Source: an uncultured Gammaproteobacteria bacterium (GTDB lineage Bacteria > Pseudomonadota > Gammaproteobacteria > GCA-001735895). From it: 60,407 bases of DNA. The notes below the pieces were generated by a model. That model did not search any database. It worked only from the letters and a program-made list of their open reading frames with translations, and was not told where the DNA came from. Location: the NCBI GenBank assembly GCA_913061315.1, contig CAJXUC010000017.1:1-60407 (forward strand), in the 5' to 3' direction. Positions 37,668 to 46,491 of the stretch are shown here, piece by piece; within the stretch, counting starts at the first letter, position 1; each line of letters opens with the position of its first letter. Made by a program: the position numbers and the translations under genes.

Positions 37668-38402
37668 ATGGCCTTGAAATTTAACGTTGTCATCCCTGCA
37701 AGATTTGCCTCTACTCGATTAGTTGGAAAACCACTTCGAACCATCATCAATAAACCCATGATTCAATGGGTTTATGAAGCAGCTATTCGTAGCGCCGCAC
37801 AAAATGTTATAGTGGCCACTGATGATCGAAGAATTGCTGACTGTGTTATCGACTTTGGTGGTGACGTGTGCATGACCAGTGATCAACATCAAACTGGGTC
37901 AGATCGGCTGGTAGAAGTAGCCCAAACAAGAGGCTGGAGTGATGATTTAATTGTTGTTAATTTGCAAGGAGATGAGCCACTTATGCCTTCAGTTAATATG
38001 ACGCAAGTCGCTTCAAATTTGGCACAATCAAATTGTGATATGACGACTTTGCATAAGGTAATCAGTCGATCTCAAGCACTTGACCCAAATCAGGTAAAAC
38101 TGGTTCATAATAGTTTAGGTGAAACTAATTACTTTAGTCGATCTTTAATTCCATTTGATCGTGTTGATCAATCACAAAAATTTCTAGGCCACATTGGTAT
38201 TTATGCTTATCGAGTCAGTTTCCTTAAAGCATTTACAAAACTACCCGCTTGTGAAATTGAAACAAGGGAGAAATTAGAACAGTTGAGAGCCCTTTGGAAT
38301 GGCTACTCCATTCACACCGAGCTGGCCACTGAATTGCCAGGGCCAGGTGTGGATACCGAACAAGATTTGCAGCAAGTCATTCAAATTTTACAATCTTCTT
38401 AA
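37668..38402 (+). CDS. kdsB: 3-deoxy-manno-octulosonate cytidylyltransferase
   Basis: The 244-residue enzyme has the KdsB opening VVIPARFASTRLVGKPL, then VATDDRRIAD, GSDRLVEVAQTRGW and VVNLQGDEPL, with GHIGIYAYR near the middle. It makes CMP-Kdo from CTP and Kdo for lipopolysaccharide inner core, in the cytoplasm. Its closeness to msbA-lpxK fits lipid A-Kdo assembly. The nudix gene follows after 23 bases. Confidence 0.96.
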   Translation: MALKFNVVIPARFASTRLVGKPLRTIINKPMIQWVYEAAIRSAAQNVIVATDDRRIADCVIDFGGDVCMTSDQHQTGSDRLVEVAQTRGWSDDLIVVNLQGDEPLMPSVNMTQVASNLAQSNCDMTTLHKVISRSQALDPNQVKLVHNSLGETNYFSRSLIPFDRVDQSQKFLGHIGIYAYRVSFLKAFTKLPACEIETREKLEQLRALWNGYSIHTELATELPGPGVDTEQDLQQVIQILQSS

Positions 38403-38425
38403 TGCCTAACTGAGACTGTCCACTC

Positions 38426-39016
38426 ATGAACTATCAATGGCGCCTCGAAAATCACGACCTGTTATTTGCAAAATACTTTCGGCTCGAAGAATATGCCGTA
38501 TCCCATGAATTATTTAATGGCGGTAATAGCGCTGTATTCACTAGAGAAATATTCGAGCGTGGTTCAGTGGTTGCTTTATTACCTTATGACCCTAAGCTTA
38601 GGAAAGTGGTTCTAATAGAGCAATTTAGAGCGGGTGCCATTCATGATGAAAAATCACCATGGCTTATAGAGTGTGTTGCTGGAGTAATAGACGAAGGTGA
38701 AACAGTGGAAGAGGTTGCCATTCGCGAAAGCAAGGAAGAAGCTAACTGTGAGATTATTCATCTAGAAAAAATATGCCGTTATTATGTCAGCCCAGGTGGT
38801 ACGACTGAAGAGTGCACTTTATTTTGTGGCATAGTGGATAGCAACGGCATTGGTGGAATACATGGCTTAGCCGAAGAAAATGAAGATATTCGGGTTGAGG
38901 TAGTTGATACCGAAATCGCTTATCAGTGGTTAGCTGATGGTATTATTAAGTCGTCCGCAACTATTATTGCGCTCCAATGGCTTCAACTAAATGAGAGTCG
39001 GTTAATAGTGGGTTGA
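38426..39016 (+). CDS. nudF: Nudix hydrolase, ADP-ribose pyrophosphatase-like
   Basis: The 196-residue protein has the Nudix box from GVIDEGETVEEVAIRES to KEEAN, with the core REx2EE retained (RESKEEAN). Flanking sequence LIEQFRAGAIHDEKSPW and CRYYVSPGGTTEECTLFCG matches ADP-ribose pyrophosphatases (NudF). It would hydrolyse ADP-ribose to AMP and ribose-5-phosphate. The position after REx2EE holds Asn-Cys instead of the usual Gly-hydrophobic, a mild deviation. It is probably co-transcribed with kdsB. Confidence 0.85.
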   Translation: MNYQWRLENHDLLFAKYFRLEEYAVSHELFNGGNSAVFTREIFERGSVVALLPYDPKLRKVVLIEQFRAGAIHDEKSPWLIECVAGVIDEGETVEEVAIRESKEEANCEIIHLEKICRYYVSPGGTTEECTLFCGIVDSNGIGGIHGLAEENEDIRVEVVDTEIAYQWLADGIIKSSATIIALQWLQLNESRLIVG

Positions 39017-39199
39017 AATATGAGCTTGTCGGTACCTAATGTAAATGAACCTCGTTAAAGTAGGGTGCTGTTGAAGTTGATCAATACTTAAGCAAAAAAT
39101 TTGTATGATATTTTTAATTTAACTGCTAATTCTTAATTTAAAGATTGAAGAAAACCTAACATCCACTGCGAGCTATTAAACAAATGAAGGTTAATTTAT

Positions 39200-39745
39200 A
39201 TGTCAGATAATGAAACTATTATAACTGCAGTTAAACAGTGGCTGGAGAAAACGGTTATTGGACTTCAGCTTTGCCCATTTGCAAAAAGTGTCTTTGACGC
39301 TGATAAAATTCGTTACACAGTTTCGAACAGTAGAGATACCGAAGCTCTTATGCTAGAGCTACATGATGAATTGAAACGGTTAGATGATGTTCCTGGGTTA
39401 GAGACCACACTAATCATTATTAATCAGCAGCTATCTGACTTTGAGGCGTTTAATCAAACGCTAGATTATATCGATGACATGCTCGATCAATATGGCTGGT
39501 CCGGTATTTTTCAAGTGGCTAGCTTTCACCCTTATTATCAGTTTGCTGATACTAAAATCGATGATCGCGAAAACTGGACTAACCGTTCGCCTTACCCTAT
39601 TTTCCACATTCTTCGGGAGTCAAGCCTTGAACTAGCTATTGAAAGCTTCCCCTCGATCGTTGATTTGCCTCAAGAAAATATTAAAAGAATGAATGGTTTA
39701 AGCAGTCAAGTCTTTGCTCAGGTACTTCAGCTGAGTCAGGCTTGA
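39200..39745 (+). CDS. DUF1415 family protein
   Basis: The 181-residue protein matches DUF1415 along its length: KQWLEKTVIGLQLCPFAKSV, ETTLIIINQQLSDFEAFN, FQVASFHPYYQFADT and NRSPYPIFHILRESSLE. The function is unknown; the conserved Cys-Pro-Phe, His and Asn-Arg-Ser-Pro residues suggest an enzyme. It is cytoplasmic with no signal peptide. The ATG is preceded by GAAGG at a spacing of about 12 bases. The transglycosylase gene follows. Confidence 0.9.
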   Translation: MSDNETIITAVKQWLEKTVIGLQLCPFAKSVFDADKIRYTVSNSRDTEALMLELHDELKRLDDVPGLETTLIIINQQLSDFEAFNQTLDYIDDMLDQYGWSGIFQVASFHPYYQFADTKIDDRENWTNRSPYPIFHILRESSLELAIESFPSIVDLPQENIKRMNGLSSQVFAQVLQLSQA

Positions 39746-39858
39746 TTAAAATCGAACTTGCTAATTAAATGCTAAATTTATGTCTAGATATGCACTGTAA
39801 TTTTTTAAAATTGAAGGTTAATTTGCATATCAAATCAAAAGTCTGGCTAGTTTTTATA

Positions 39859-41775
39859 ATGAGTGTGCGCTGGCTTTTGCTTTTTTTTGGTCTTTTTATT
39901 ACTGGCGTTACTCATGCCAATATAGATCATCAGAGAAAGCTATTTAAACAAGCCTCAAGCGCACTTAGTCAAAATAAAATGAATCAATTTGCTAATTTAT
40001 TAGTTCAATTGGACGATTATCCAATAAAACCTTACCTTGAATATGATCACTTCGTGAAAAGGATTCAAAGTGTAAATATAGCTGAAGTTAAGGCTTTTCT
40101 GGATGATTATAAAGATTATCCCTTTGCATTTACATTAAGAGGTAAGTGGTTATCAGTTCTAGCCGACCGTCAAGAGTGGAATCACTACTTAGAGTTTTTT
40201 GATAATAGAAACCATACGCGTTTGAAATGTTTGGCATTTCAAGCTAGATTGAAACTCGAAAAGTTAGATAACATACAACAGGATATTCAGAAAATTTGGT
40301 TGCGGGGTAGCTCTCAGCCAAATGAATGCAATGAACCTTTTGACTATTTTCTGAGTCATCATGCTGAACCTAATCAAGTGATCTGGTTGCGTATTGAAAA
40401 AGCATTTAAGGCAAGAAAGCCGTCACTTGCTAAATACTTAGGCAGGAAATTAGATAAGTCAGGCCAACTATCTTTAAACCTCTGGTACGAAGCGCATCAG
40501 AAGCCAGAAAAAATACTCCGTAAATTTAGGAAAGCGGATGATTCAGATATTAATCGTAAAATAATAACCCATTCCATGATTCGCTTAGCCAGAAAAGATG
40601 CCTTAAGTGCCAGACAATTTTGGTTAAAGATGTCGTCAGAATTCAATTTTTCTCAAACACAACGCAATTCAATTTTACAACGAATAGCTTTATCATCAGC
40701 TCACCAAAAGTTGGACATTGCAGTTGAACTTTTGAACAACTTATCTGGTGACTTGAAAAACGACCAAGTTTTTTTATTGTTAGCTCACATCAATCTTCAA
40801 CGCCAGAATTGGATCGGATTAGTCACGGTCATTAAAAAAATGCCCAGTCATCTGCTTGCAGAAAATGAGTGGCAGTATTGGTTGGCTCGAGCAACCGAGG
40901 CAATGGGTGACCAAGCCAATTCCCGTTCTATTTTCTTAGCGTTGTCTAAAAAATCAACCTATTATGGATTTTTAGCGGCAGATAAACTGAATTTACCTTA
41001 TAAAATTGTACAAGAAGATGTGAATGGACTTGCCACCTTGGAAGAGTCAGCTTTACTGAGTGAAAATAAACATATGCTGCGTGCAAGGGAGTTATTTTTT
41101 ATCAATCGAATGACTGACGCTAACAGAGAATGGTTTCAAGCTATAAAACACTTAGAGCCGGTTAAAATAAAACAGGCTGCCGCGTTAGCGTCCAGTTGGA
41201 AGTGGCATGATAGCGCTATTAGAACTGTCGCCAAAACAAACCATCGAAGTGATTATAACTTACGTTTTCCGATGCCTTATCGTGAAAAAGTCATGAGGCA
41301 TTCTGCAGCTAAAGAACTTGATCCGTCTATTATATATGGTGTTATGCGGCGCGAAAGTCTTTTTAACGCAAAGGCAAAATCGCATGCTGGCGCACTTGGA
41401 TTAATGCAACTAATGCCTGCCACTGCTCGTTATGTAGCAAAAGGCTTAGGACTAAAAAAACCTAGACAGGCTGACATTCTAAAAATTGAAAACAATATTA
41501 ATTTCGGTACACATTATTTTCGAACCGTCCTTAATCGATTTGACAATAACGTTTTGTTGGCTGCAGCGGCTTATAACGCCGGACCATCCAGAGTAAAACG
41601 ATGGCTTCCGTTGACTAATACGATGCCTGCTGACTTATGGGTGGCAATTGTGCCGTACAAAGAAACGCGTAACTATGTTCAAGCTGTACTCGCTTATGCC
41701 ACTGTTTTTGATACTTTCTTTGCAAAGGATGTTCGCATTTCAAGCCGAATGAGGGATGTTAAAACAAATTATTAA
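39859..41775 (+). CDS. slt: Soluble lytic murein transglycosylase
   Basis: From ATG 39859 the product has a signal peptide (WLLLFFGLFITGVTHA) and a long alpha-helical U-domain. The C-terminal catalytic lysozyme-like domain has RRESLFNAKAKSHAGALGLMQ with catalytic Glu near residue 499, then AAAAYNAGPSRVKRW and PYKETRNYVQAVLAY. It cleaves peptidoglycan with formation of 1,6-anhydromuramyl ends in the periplasm. An upstream ATG (39769) would put 30 extra residues before the signal peptide, which is unlikely. Length (about 638 residues) is usual for Slt70. Confidence 0.92.
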   Translation: MSVRWLLLFFGLFITGVTHANIDHQRKLFKQASSALSQNKMNQFANLLVQLDDYPIKPYLEYDHFVKRIQSVNIAEVKAFLDDYKDYPFAFTLRGKWLSVLADRQEWNHYLEFFDNRNHTRLKCLAFQARLKLEKLDNIQQDIQKIWLRGSSQPNECNEPFDYFLSHHAEPNQVIWLRIEKAFKARKPSLAKYLGRKLDKSGQLSLNLWYEAHQKPEKILRKFRKADDSDINRKIITHSMIRLARKDALSARQFWLKMSSEFNFSQTQRNSILQRIALSSAHQKLDIAVELLNNLSGDLKNDQVFLLLAHINLQRQNWIGLVTVIKKMPSHLLAENEWQYWLARATEAMGDQANSRSIFLALSKKSTYYGFLAADKLNLPYKIVQEDVNGLATLEESALLSENKHMLRARELFFINRMTDANREWFQAIKHLEPVKIKQAAALASSWKWHDSAIRTVAKTNHRSDYNLRFPMPYREKVMRHSAAKELDPSIIYGVMRRESLFNAKAKSHAGALGLMQLMPATARYVAKGLGLKKPRQADILKIENNINFGTHYFRTVLNRFDNNVLLAAAAYNAGPSRVKRWLPLTNTMPADLWVAIVPYKETRNYVQAVLAYATVFDTFFAKDVRISSRMRDVKTNY

Positions 41776-41895
41776 TCTGTTGATCACTTTATTAAGGGCA
41801 GCTTTTTAGTCCATTTGTATTCAAACATCACAGTGTTTATAATTTAATTAATGTATGTTAACAAATATCTTTCAAAAGTATTGAGGAAAAAGAAA

Positions 41896-42228
41896 ATGAT
41901 ATTCAAACGTCTTTTGGTTGCGCTAGCTTTAAGCAACTTGTTTATAACCGGTTGTGCCACTGTCAAATTGTCTGAGAATGGTCAAAAGGTTCGAGTTTTG
42001 GGGCCAACAGAAATATCGACTTGTAAGAAGCTAGGGCAGTCGAATGTTTCAATGACTTCAAAGGCTTTAGGTATTGCTAGACCCATTGATACATTAACTA
42101 AGGAACTGGCTCTTATTGCCCGAAATAGTGCAGCAAATATGGGAGGGGACACCATCGTACCATTAACCGTTATTAACGATGGAAAGCAATCTTTTGTTGT
42201 TTATAAATGCGTTTCACCCGAAGGATAG
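41896..42228 (+). CDS. DUF4156 family lipoprotein
   Basis: From ATG 41896 (Shine-Dalgarno GAGGAAAAAG) the protein has a lipoprotein signal with lipobox FITGC, then SENGQKVRVLGPTEISTCKKLGQ, and near the end ARNSAANMGGDTIVPL and VVYKC. This is the DUF4156 pattern, like E. coli YjeI. The mature lipoprotein is about 90 residues. The retention signal at +2 is Ala, so an outer-membrane location is expected. The function is unknown. Confidence 0.85.
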   Translation: MIFKRLLVALALSNLFITGCATVKLSENGQKVRVLGPTEISTCKKLGQSNVSMTSKALGIARPIDTLTKELALIARNSAANMGGDTIVPLTVINDGKQSFVVYKCVSPEG

Positions 42229-42265
42229 ATTACTTTCCTTCGCTGTTAAAGGCCTATTGAATAAG

Positions 42266-42313
42266 CATGCTACTAGAGACGACAATTGCTAGTAGCATGT
42301 TTTAGATTTTTTT
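42266..42313 (+). terminator. Rho-independent terminator
   Basis: An 11-base perfect stem (CATGCTACTAG / CTAGTAGCATG) with a 12-base loop is followed by TTTTAGATTTTTTT. It lies between the plus-strand lipoprotein gene and the convergent minus-strand HisA-like gene and would end the plus-strand transcript. Confidence 0.85.
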
Positions 42314-42368
42314 AAATGTACTTAAAATCAGCTTGGCTTTAAACGCAAAGGGATACTAATTTATAATG

Positions 42369-43613
42369 TCATTGTAGATTTTTTACCATGATACTGCTTG
42401 CTAACGCATGAGAAATTTCACTATGTGAACGCTCAACATCATCACTCGCATCAAAATAAATAAGCTCATCACACATCACTGCAAATGGATTTTTCTTTTC
42501 AGAGCTAGTCTCATCAATTTTTTCTGAAGTTATCCCATAAATAAATTTCCCCTGTGCTCGAGCATAACCACATTCAAATCCCGTCCAAGCCTCGCTATCG
42601 ACCCCATCCAGAACGACTATAATAATATCAGCCTTATCCATCGCTACTTCATATTGGCGTTGCTTTTCTTCGTCAGATAGCTCGCTATCACTGGCTTCTA
42701 AATCAATTTGAGGTATAGACATTTCCATATAAGGATTGTCGCTAGTGATTGCTTCTCGAAGTGTCTGGCTCCAAACCCTGCTGGCTTGTGACCTAGTAAA
42801 AGCCGCTAGATAAGCTTGAACTGAACGATGCATACCCATCTTAACGATGGGTGTTGTTGACTCTGGTTCTAAACCAACTTCTTGCTGTGCGGCAATGCTT
42901 AATGCAGTGGGTAGTGAGACATTACCACTCACTAACGCGTGGCCAATCATTGCACCGTTAATATTGGGCATATACTTAATACGGGCAATGTCATCAAGGG
43001 TTCTTACCGTTCCGCTTGAATAGATTGGTATAGGTACCTCATGACTTAGTTGCTCCGTTAAAGCAAGTGCCTCAGAAAAGTCATCTAAATTATAATCAAG
43101 GTTGCGATGAATAATACCGGCAACCCCCGTCATTTGCAGTTCACGGATAATGTCTTCTGGCCGAAAAGCAGTTTGAGTTTTGCCATCGTCAATCCAGACA
43201 AAACCATTGCTAGTGGATAAGGTAACAACAATTCCACCAGGATGTCTATTTGATGCTTCTGTAACTAATTGAGCGTCCGTAATAGCGATGGTACCAAGCG
43301 CTACGCGAGCAGCCCCAGCTTCAAACCAATCATTAATTTGGCTTAAGCTACGAATTCCACCTGATACTTGAATTGGAATATCAGAGTCAAAAATAAGTTG
43401 TTTAATTAATTTTTCATTATTATCAGGTAAGAGTTTTGCCGCGTCTATATCAAAAATTTGAAGCATGCTGGCACCTTCGTCAGCAAATTTTTTGACGGCT
43501 TCTTGGGGCGTCATCTCATGGAATATATCGACGTCACCCGAGCTAGAGCGAGTGACTAGCTGCGCATTCTGAATGTGAATTTCAGGTGTAATAAACATTG
43601 GCATATAGATCAA
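42369..43613 (-). CDS. HisA-like barrel fused to nucleoside deoxyribosyltransferase-like domain
   Basis: The 414-residue protein has two parts. Residues 1 to ~245 match a HisA/HisF-type TIM barrel: LQIFDIDAAK, IQVSGGIRSLSQINDWFEAGAARVALGT and a second half with YSSGTVRTLDDIA. Both HisA catalytic aspartates appear replaced (His13 in TPEIHIQNA; Ser133 in VTLSTSNG), so histidine synthesis is unlikely. Residues ~265 to 414 match the nucleoside 2-deoxyribosyltransferase family: QAYLAAFTR, ADIIIVVLDG (328-337) and TGFECGYARAQGK with a Glu at 347 in the nucleophile position. The start has a strong Shine-Dalgarno (AAGGAG). The substrate is unknown. It may act with the molybdopterin enzyme and RidA encoded upstream. 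Confidence 0.82.
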   Translation of the reverse strand: MIYMPMFITPEIHIQNAQLVTRSSSGDVDIFHEMTPQEAVKKFADEGASMLQIFDIDAAKLLPDNNEKLIKQLIFDSDIPIQVSGGIRSLSQINDWFEAGAARVALGTIAITDAQLVTEASNRHPGGIVVTLSTSNGFVWIDDGKTQTAFRPEDIIRELQMTGVAGIIHRNLDYNLDDFSEALALTEQLSHEVPIPIYSSGTVRTLDDIARIKYMPNINGAMIGHALVSGNVSLPTALSIAAQQEVGLEPESTTPIVKMGMHRSVQAYLAAFTRSQASRVWSQTLREAITSDNPYMEMSIPQIDLEASDSELSDEEKQRQYEVAMDKADIIIVVLDGVDSEAWTGFECGYARAQGKFIYGITSEKIDETSSEKKNPFAVMCDELIYFDASDDVERSHSEISHALASSIMVKNLQ

Positions 43614-43892
43614 CTCCTTCTTAAGAATAAGAGTCTGATACTATCACTTTTAAAAATATATCCTTGTTTCTATTGCGACGTAAAATAATTTTGAGACAGA
43701 TGTCAAAGGTCAATTCAATTTAATCAGTGAACATATTTCTTAAGTTATACGCTAAAGCATGACGTAATATCTTTTAAAATAGGCAAGCATACATTTAGGA
43801 TGAAACACTTTTATGGTTCTTAGGGAGCGAATCTCAGTCATCTTAGGCCCGATCAAAAGTAAGTTGTTGATAACCTTAATGGCAGAAAATGC

Positions 43893-45950
43893 CTAATCCC
43901 AAACCTCACAATCAACAAAAGTCTCGTTATAGCAAGCACCTTGCATGATGTCCGTTTTTATATCTGCAGGAATTAACGCGTTAATGGTTTGCCCTGTATT
44001 GCTGGTATTTAACCAAGTGCCCTTAGCACTGTAGACTGTCCCTGAGGGTACGGCATCAGTTACCTTGGCAACCAGTGTTACTTCACCCAAGTCGTTCCAT
44101 GTTCTTAATTGAGCGCCATCAATAATGCCTCGTAGTTTGGCATCTTCCGGATTAATCTCGATATATTCAGCCGAGGCAGATGCTGGGTTGTTACCAAAAG
44201 TTGTGTTGGTTCGTTTAGAGGAAGAAGGTGAGATGAGCACCAGAGGAAAGTCATTCAAAACGGGATCATAGCGAGGAATTCCAAAGCCAAATTTTTGTTC
44301 TAGGACGTCACTGAATAACTCAATTTTGCCTGATGTTGTTGTGGGCTTTACGGTGTTACACATTGATACTGGCTCATTCTTGATTGTATTCATTAACACA
44401 GCGCTATCGGTCGGTAGTTGACTAGGGCGATGTCCATTTAATCGAGGATCTAAAGGATCAACGGCGGCATCCATCAGTTCATGATCAGTGTGTTTAAACA
44501 AAGGGTCATCAAACCCAAATCGTGCCGCTAGCTGTCGAAATATCTCAGTGTTGGGTAACGACTCTGCAACGGTTGGAATGACCGGTTCAGCCCTTTGAAG
44601 ATAGCTGTGGCCATAGGACGCATAGATATCGTCAAATTCAAAATGAGATGAGGCAGGCAATATAATATCGGCATAGCTCATGCTGTCGGTCATCACCACA
44701 TCACATCCAACGATAAAAAGATCATTACGACTTAAGCCACGACGCATCCGGTTTTGATCAGGATGGGTACAAACGGGATTATGGTTATAGATAAAAACGG
44801 CTTTGATAGGTGTGTCGAGCTGATCGTCTAGCAAGTGTTTGCCGACATCGACAATATTAAAGGTTCTAGTACCGTTTGGAATTAAGTCTGGACGCTGTAA
44901 GGCATCAGGTGTTAGCGCAAAAGCGAACCCAGGTTTGGCAAATATCCCTGCTCCAGGTCGTCCAAGATGCCCTGTGAGTGCGTTGATACTCATAATGGCT
45001 CTGAGTCCTGAACCGCCGCTACGGCCTCGTTCGATACCATTGCCAATTGACAATGCGAGGTTTTTTGCGTTTGCATAGAGGTCGACTAGTTGGTGAAATT
45101 GATCGGCGCTAATGCCACATATTTTTAACATCTCAATTATTGGATATTGGCTTGCCTGTTGCATGAACATGTCGCGATCTTTAACCCAAGTTTCAATAAA
45201 CGCTTCATCAAATGCACCACGCGATTCTAGTTCGCAGGCAAGCGCCATGGCTAGTACAACATCGGTACCAGGTTTTATCTGCAAATAAAGATGTGCTTGT
45301 TTAGCGATACGAGTTCGTTTGGGGTCGACAACAACCAATTTGGCACCCTGGTCACGGGCTGACTTAATGACTCTTGCCAGGTGAAGGTTAGACACAGTTA
45401 CGTTGTTGCCCCAGACTGCAATTACATCGGCTTCGGTCATTTGTTCTGGCGGCATGCCGGGCGAACTTCCAAACAGGCTGGTATAAGCCATACCACGCAC
45501 GGCGCCACAAAATGGACCACGATCCAGTTGCGTAGCGCCAAGCTTGTTAAAGAACCGACGATCCATAGAACCTCCTGAAATTTGGCCGTGTGGCCCTGCG
45601 TAATTCAGTGGTAATACCGATTCAGGACCGTAGTTTTTGATCGCTTGACTCAACCCTTGGTGAATTGCATCCAAAGCCTCTGTCCAACTGATTCGCTCGA
45701 ACTGATTGTCACCCCGCTGACCCACCCGTTTTAAGGGATAACGGAGTCGGTGCTCACCATGAACAAACTCGGGATAGTATTTCGCCACTTTTTCACAAAT
45801 CACACTGGCTGTATAAGGATTGGCGTTTGATCCTTTTATATTAATAATCTGCGAATCAGTCACTTCAACTGACAGGCTGCAAGTATCTGGACAATCGAGC
45901 GGGCAAACTGAAGATCTAATTTGAGTGGGTTGACTATCTGATTCTGTCAT
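43893..45950 (-). CDS. Molybdopterin oxidoreductase (DMSO reductase family), cytoplasmic
   Basis: The 685-residue enzyme has an N-terminal 4Fe-4S site (Cys16, Cys20, Cys24 in CPLDCPDTC, plus Cys52). A bis-PGD core follows, with VWGNNVTVSNLH, LVVVDPKRTRIAKQAHLYLQ and KPGTDVVLAMALA; the molybdopterin-dinucleotide C-domain starts near LVLISPSSSKRTN. A Cys148 in GPFCGAV could be the metal ligand. No Tat signal or membrane partner is present, so it is cytoplasmic and different from the exported FdhA. The substrate cannot be told from sequence. The gene has a strong Shine-Dalgarno (AAGGAGA) and lies between ridA and the HisA-like gene. Confidence 0.85.
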   Translation of the reverse strand: MTESDSQPTQIRSSVCPLDCPDTCSLSVEVTDSQIINIKGSNANPYTASVICEKVAKYYPEFVHGEHRLRYPLKRVGQRGDNQFERISWTEALDAIHQGLSQAIKNYGPESVLPLNYAGPHGQISGGSMDRRFFNKLGATQLDRGPFCGAVRGMAYTSLFGSSPGMPPEQMTEADVIAVWGNNVTVSNLHLARVIKSARDQGAKLVVVDPKRTRIAKQAHLYLQIKPGTDVVLAMALACELESRGAFDEAFIETWVKDRDMFMQQASQYPIIEMLKICGISADQFHQLVDLYANAKNLALSIGNGIERGRSGGSGLRAIMSINALTGHLGRPGAGIFAKPGFAFALTPDALQRPDLIPNGTRTFNIVDVGKHLLDDQLDTPIKAVFIYNHNPVCTHPDQNRMRRGLSRNDLFIVGCDVVMTDSMSYADIILPASSHFEFDDIYASYGHSYLQRAEPVIPTVAESLPNTEIFRQLAARFGFDDPLFKHTDHELMDAAVDPLDPRLNGHRPSQLPTDSAVLMNTIKNEPVSMCNTVKPTTTSGKIELFSDVLEQKFGFGIPRYDPVLNDFPLVLISPSSSKRTNTTFGNNPASASAEYIEINPEDAKLRGIIDGAQLRTWNDLGEVTLVAKVTDAVPSGTVYSAKGTWLNTSNTGQTINALIPADIKTDIMQGACYNETFVDCEVWD

Positions 45951-46052
45951 TTGATTATTCTCCTTAATTATTACTTTCTTTGCTAATTAAAACGTCTAAT
46001 TGACTATACGCATTAAAGCTCAGTCAAGCATCAAAACAGGATTTATTATTAA

Positions 46053-46400
46053 TTACAGAGCCGCAATGATACCCACTTCAACCAAAAGTTCAGGTGATGC
46101 TAAGCGCGCTTCAATCGTAGCGCGGGCAGGTTGGTTGCCTTCGTCAATCCATTGATCCCAAACTACGTTCATTGCACCAAAGTTGGCAATGTTAGAGAGC
46201 CATATTTGAGCCGATAGTATTTTATTTTTATTTGATCCAGCTTCTATTAGCAAAGCCTCTATCTTGTCGAGTACTTGTTGTGTTTGAGTTGCAATATCAG
46301 CATCACGATCTTTTGCAACTTGTCCTGATAGGTAAATGGTTTCATTATGAATGACGATTTTACTCATGCGGCTGTTAGTTTGATGTCTAGTAATTGTCAT
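46053..46400 (-). CDS. RidA family deaminase-like protein
   Basis: The 115-residue protein has the RidA/YjgF features: IYLSGQVA, IEALLIEAGSNKNKILSAQIWLSN, then QPARATIEARLASPELLVEVGIIA with the conserved Arg and terminal Glu. RidA proteins hydrolyse reactive enamine/imine intermediates; this one belongs to a subgroup that often sits in catabolic operons. A strong Shine-Dalgarno (AAGGAG) precedes ATG 46400. It lies just before the molybdopterin oxidoreductase gene, suggesting it clears a reactive imine in the same pathway. The precise substrate is unknown. Confidence 0.9.
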   Translation of the reverse strand: MTITRHQTNSRMSKIVIHNETIYLSGQVAKDRDADIATQTQQVLDKIEALLIEAGSNKNKILSAQIWLSNIANFGAMNVVWDQWIDEGNQPARATIEARLASPELLVEVGIIAAL

Positions 46401-46491
46401 GGTTATATACTCCTTTTTTTAAAATGATTAAGATGAATTCAATAAGGATAGAAATTTGATAAAGTTGAATCAACAGAAATTCAATCTAGGC

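Noticed and set aside
42369..43613. Ordinary hisA
   Set aside because: Catalytic aspartates appear replaced, a second unrelated domain is fused, and no other histidine genes are nearby.
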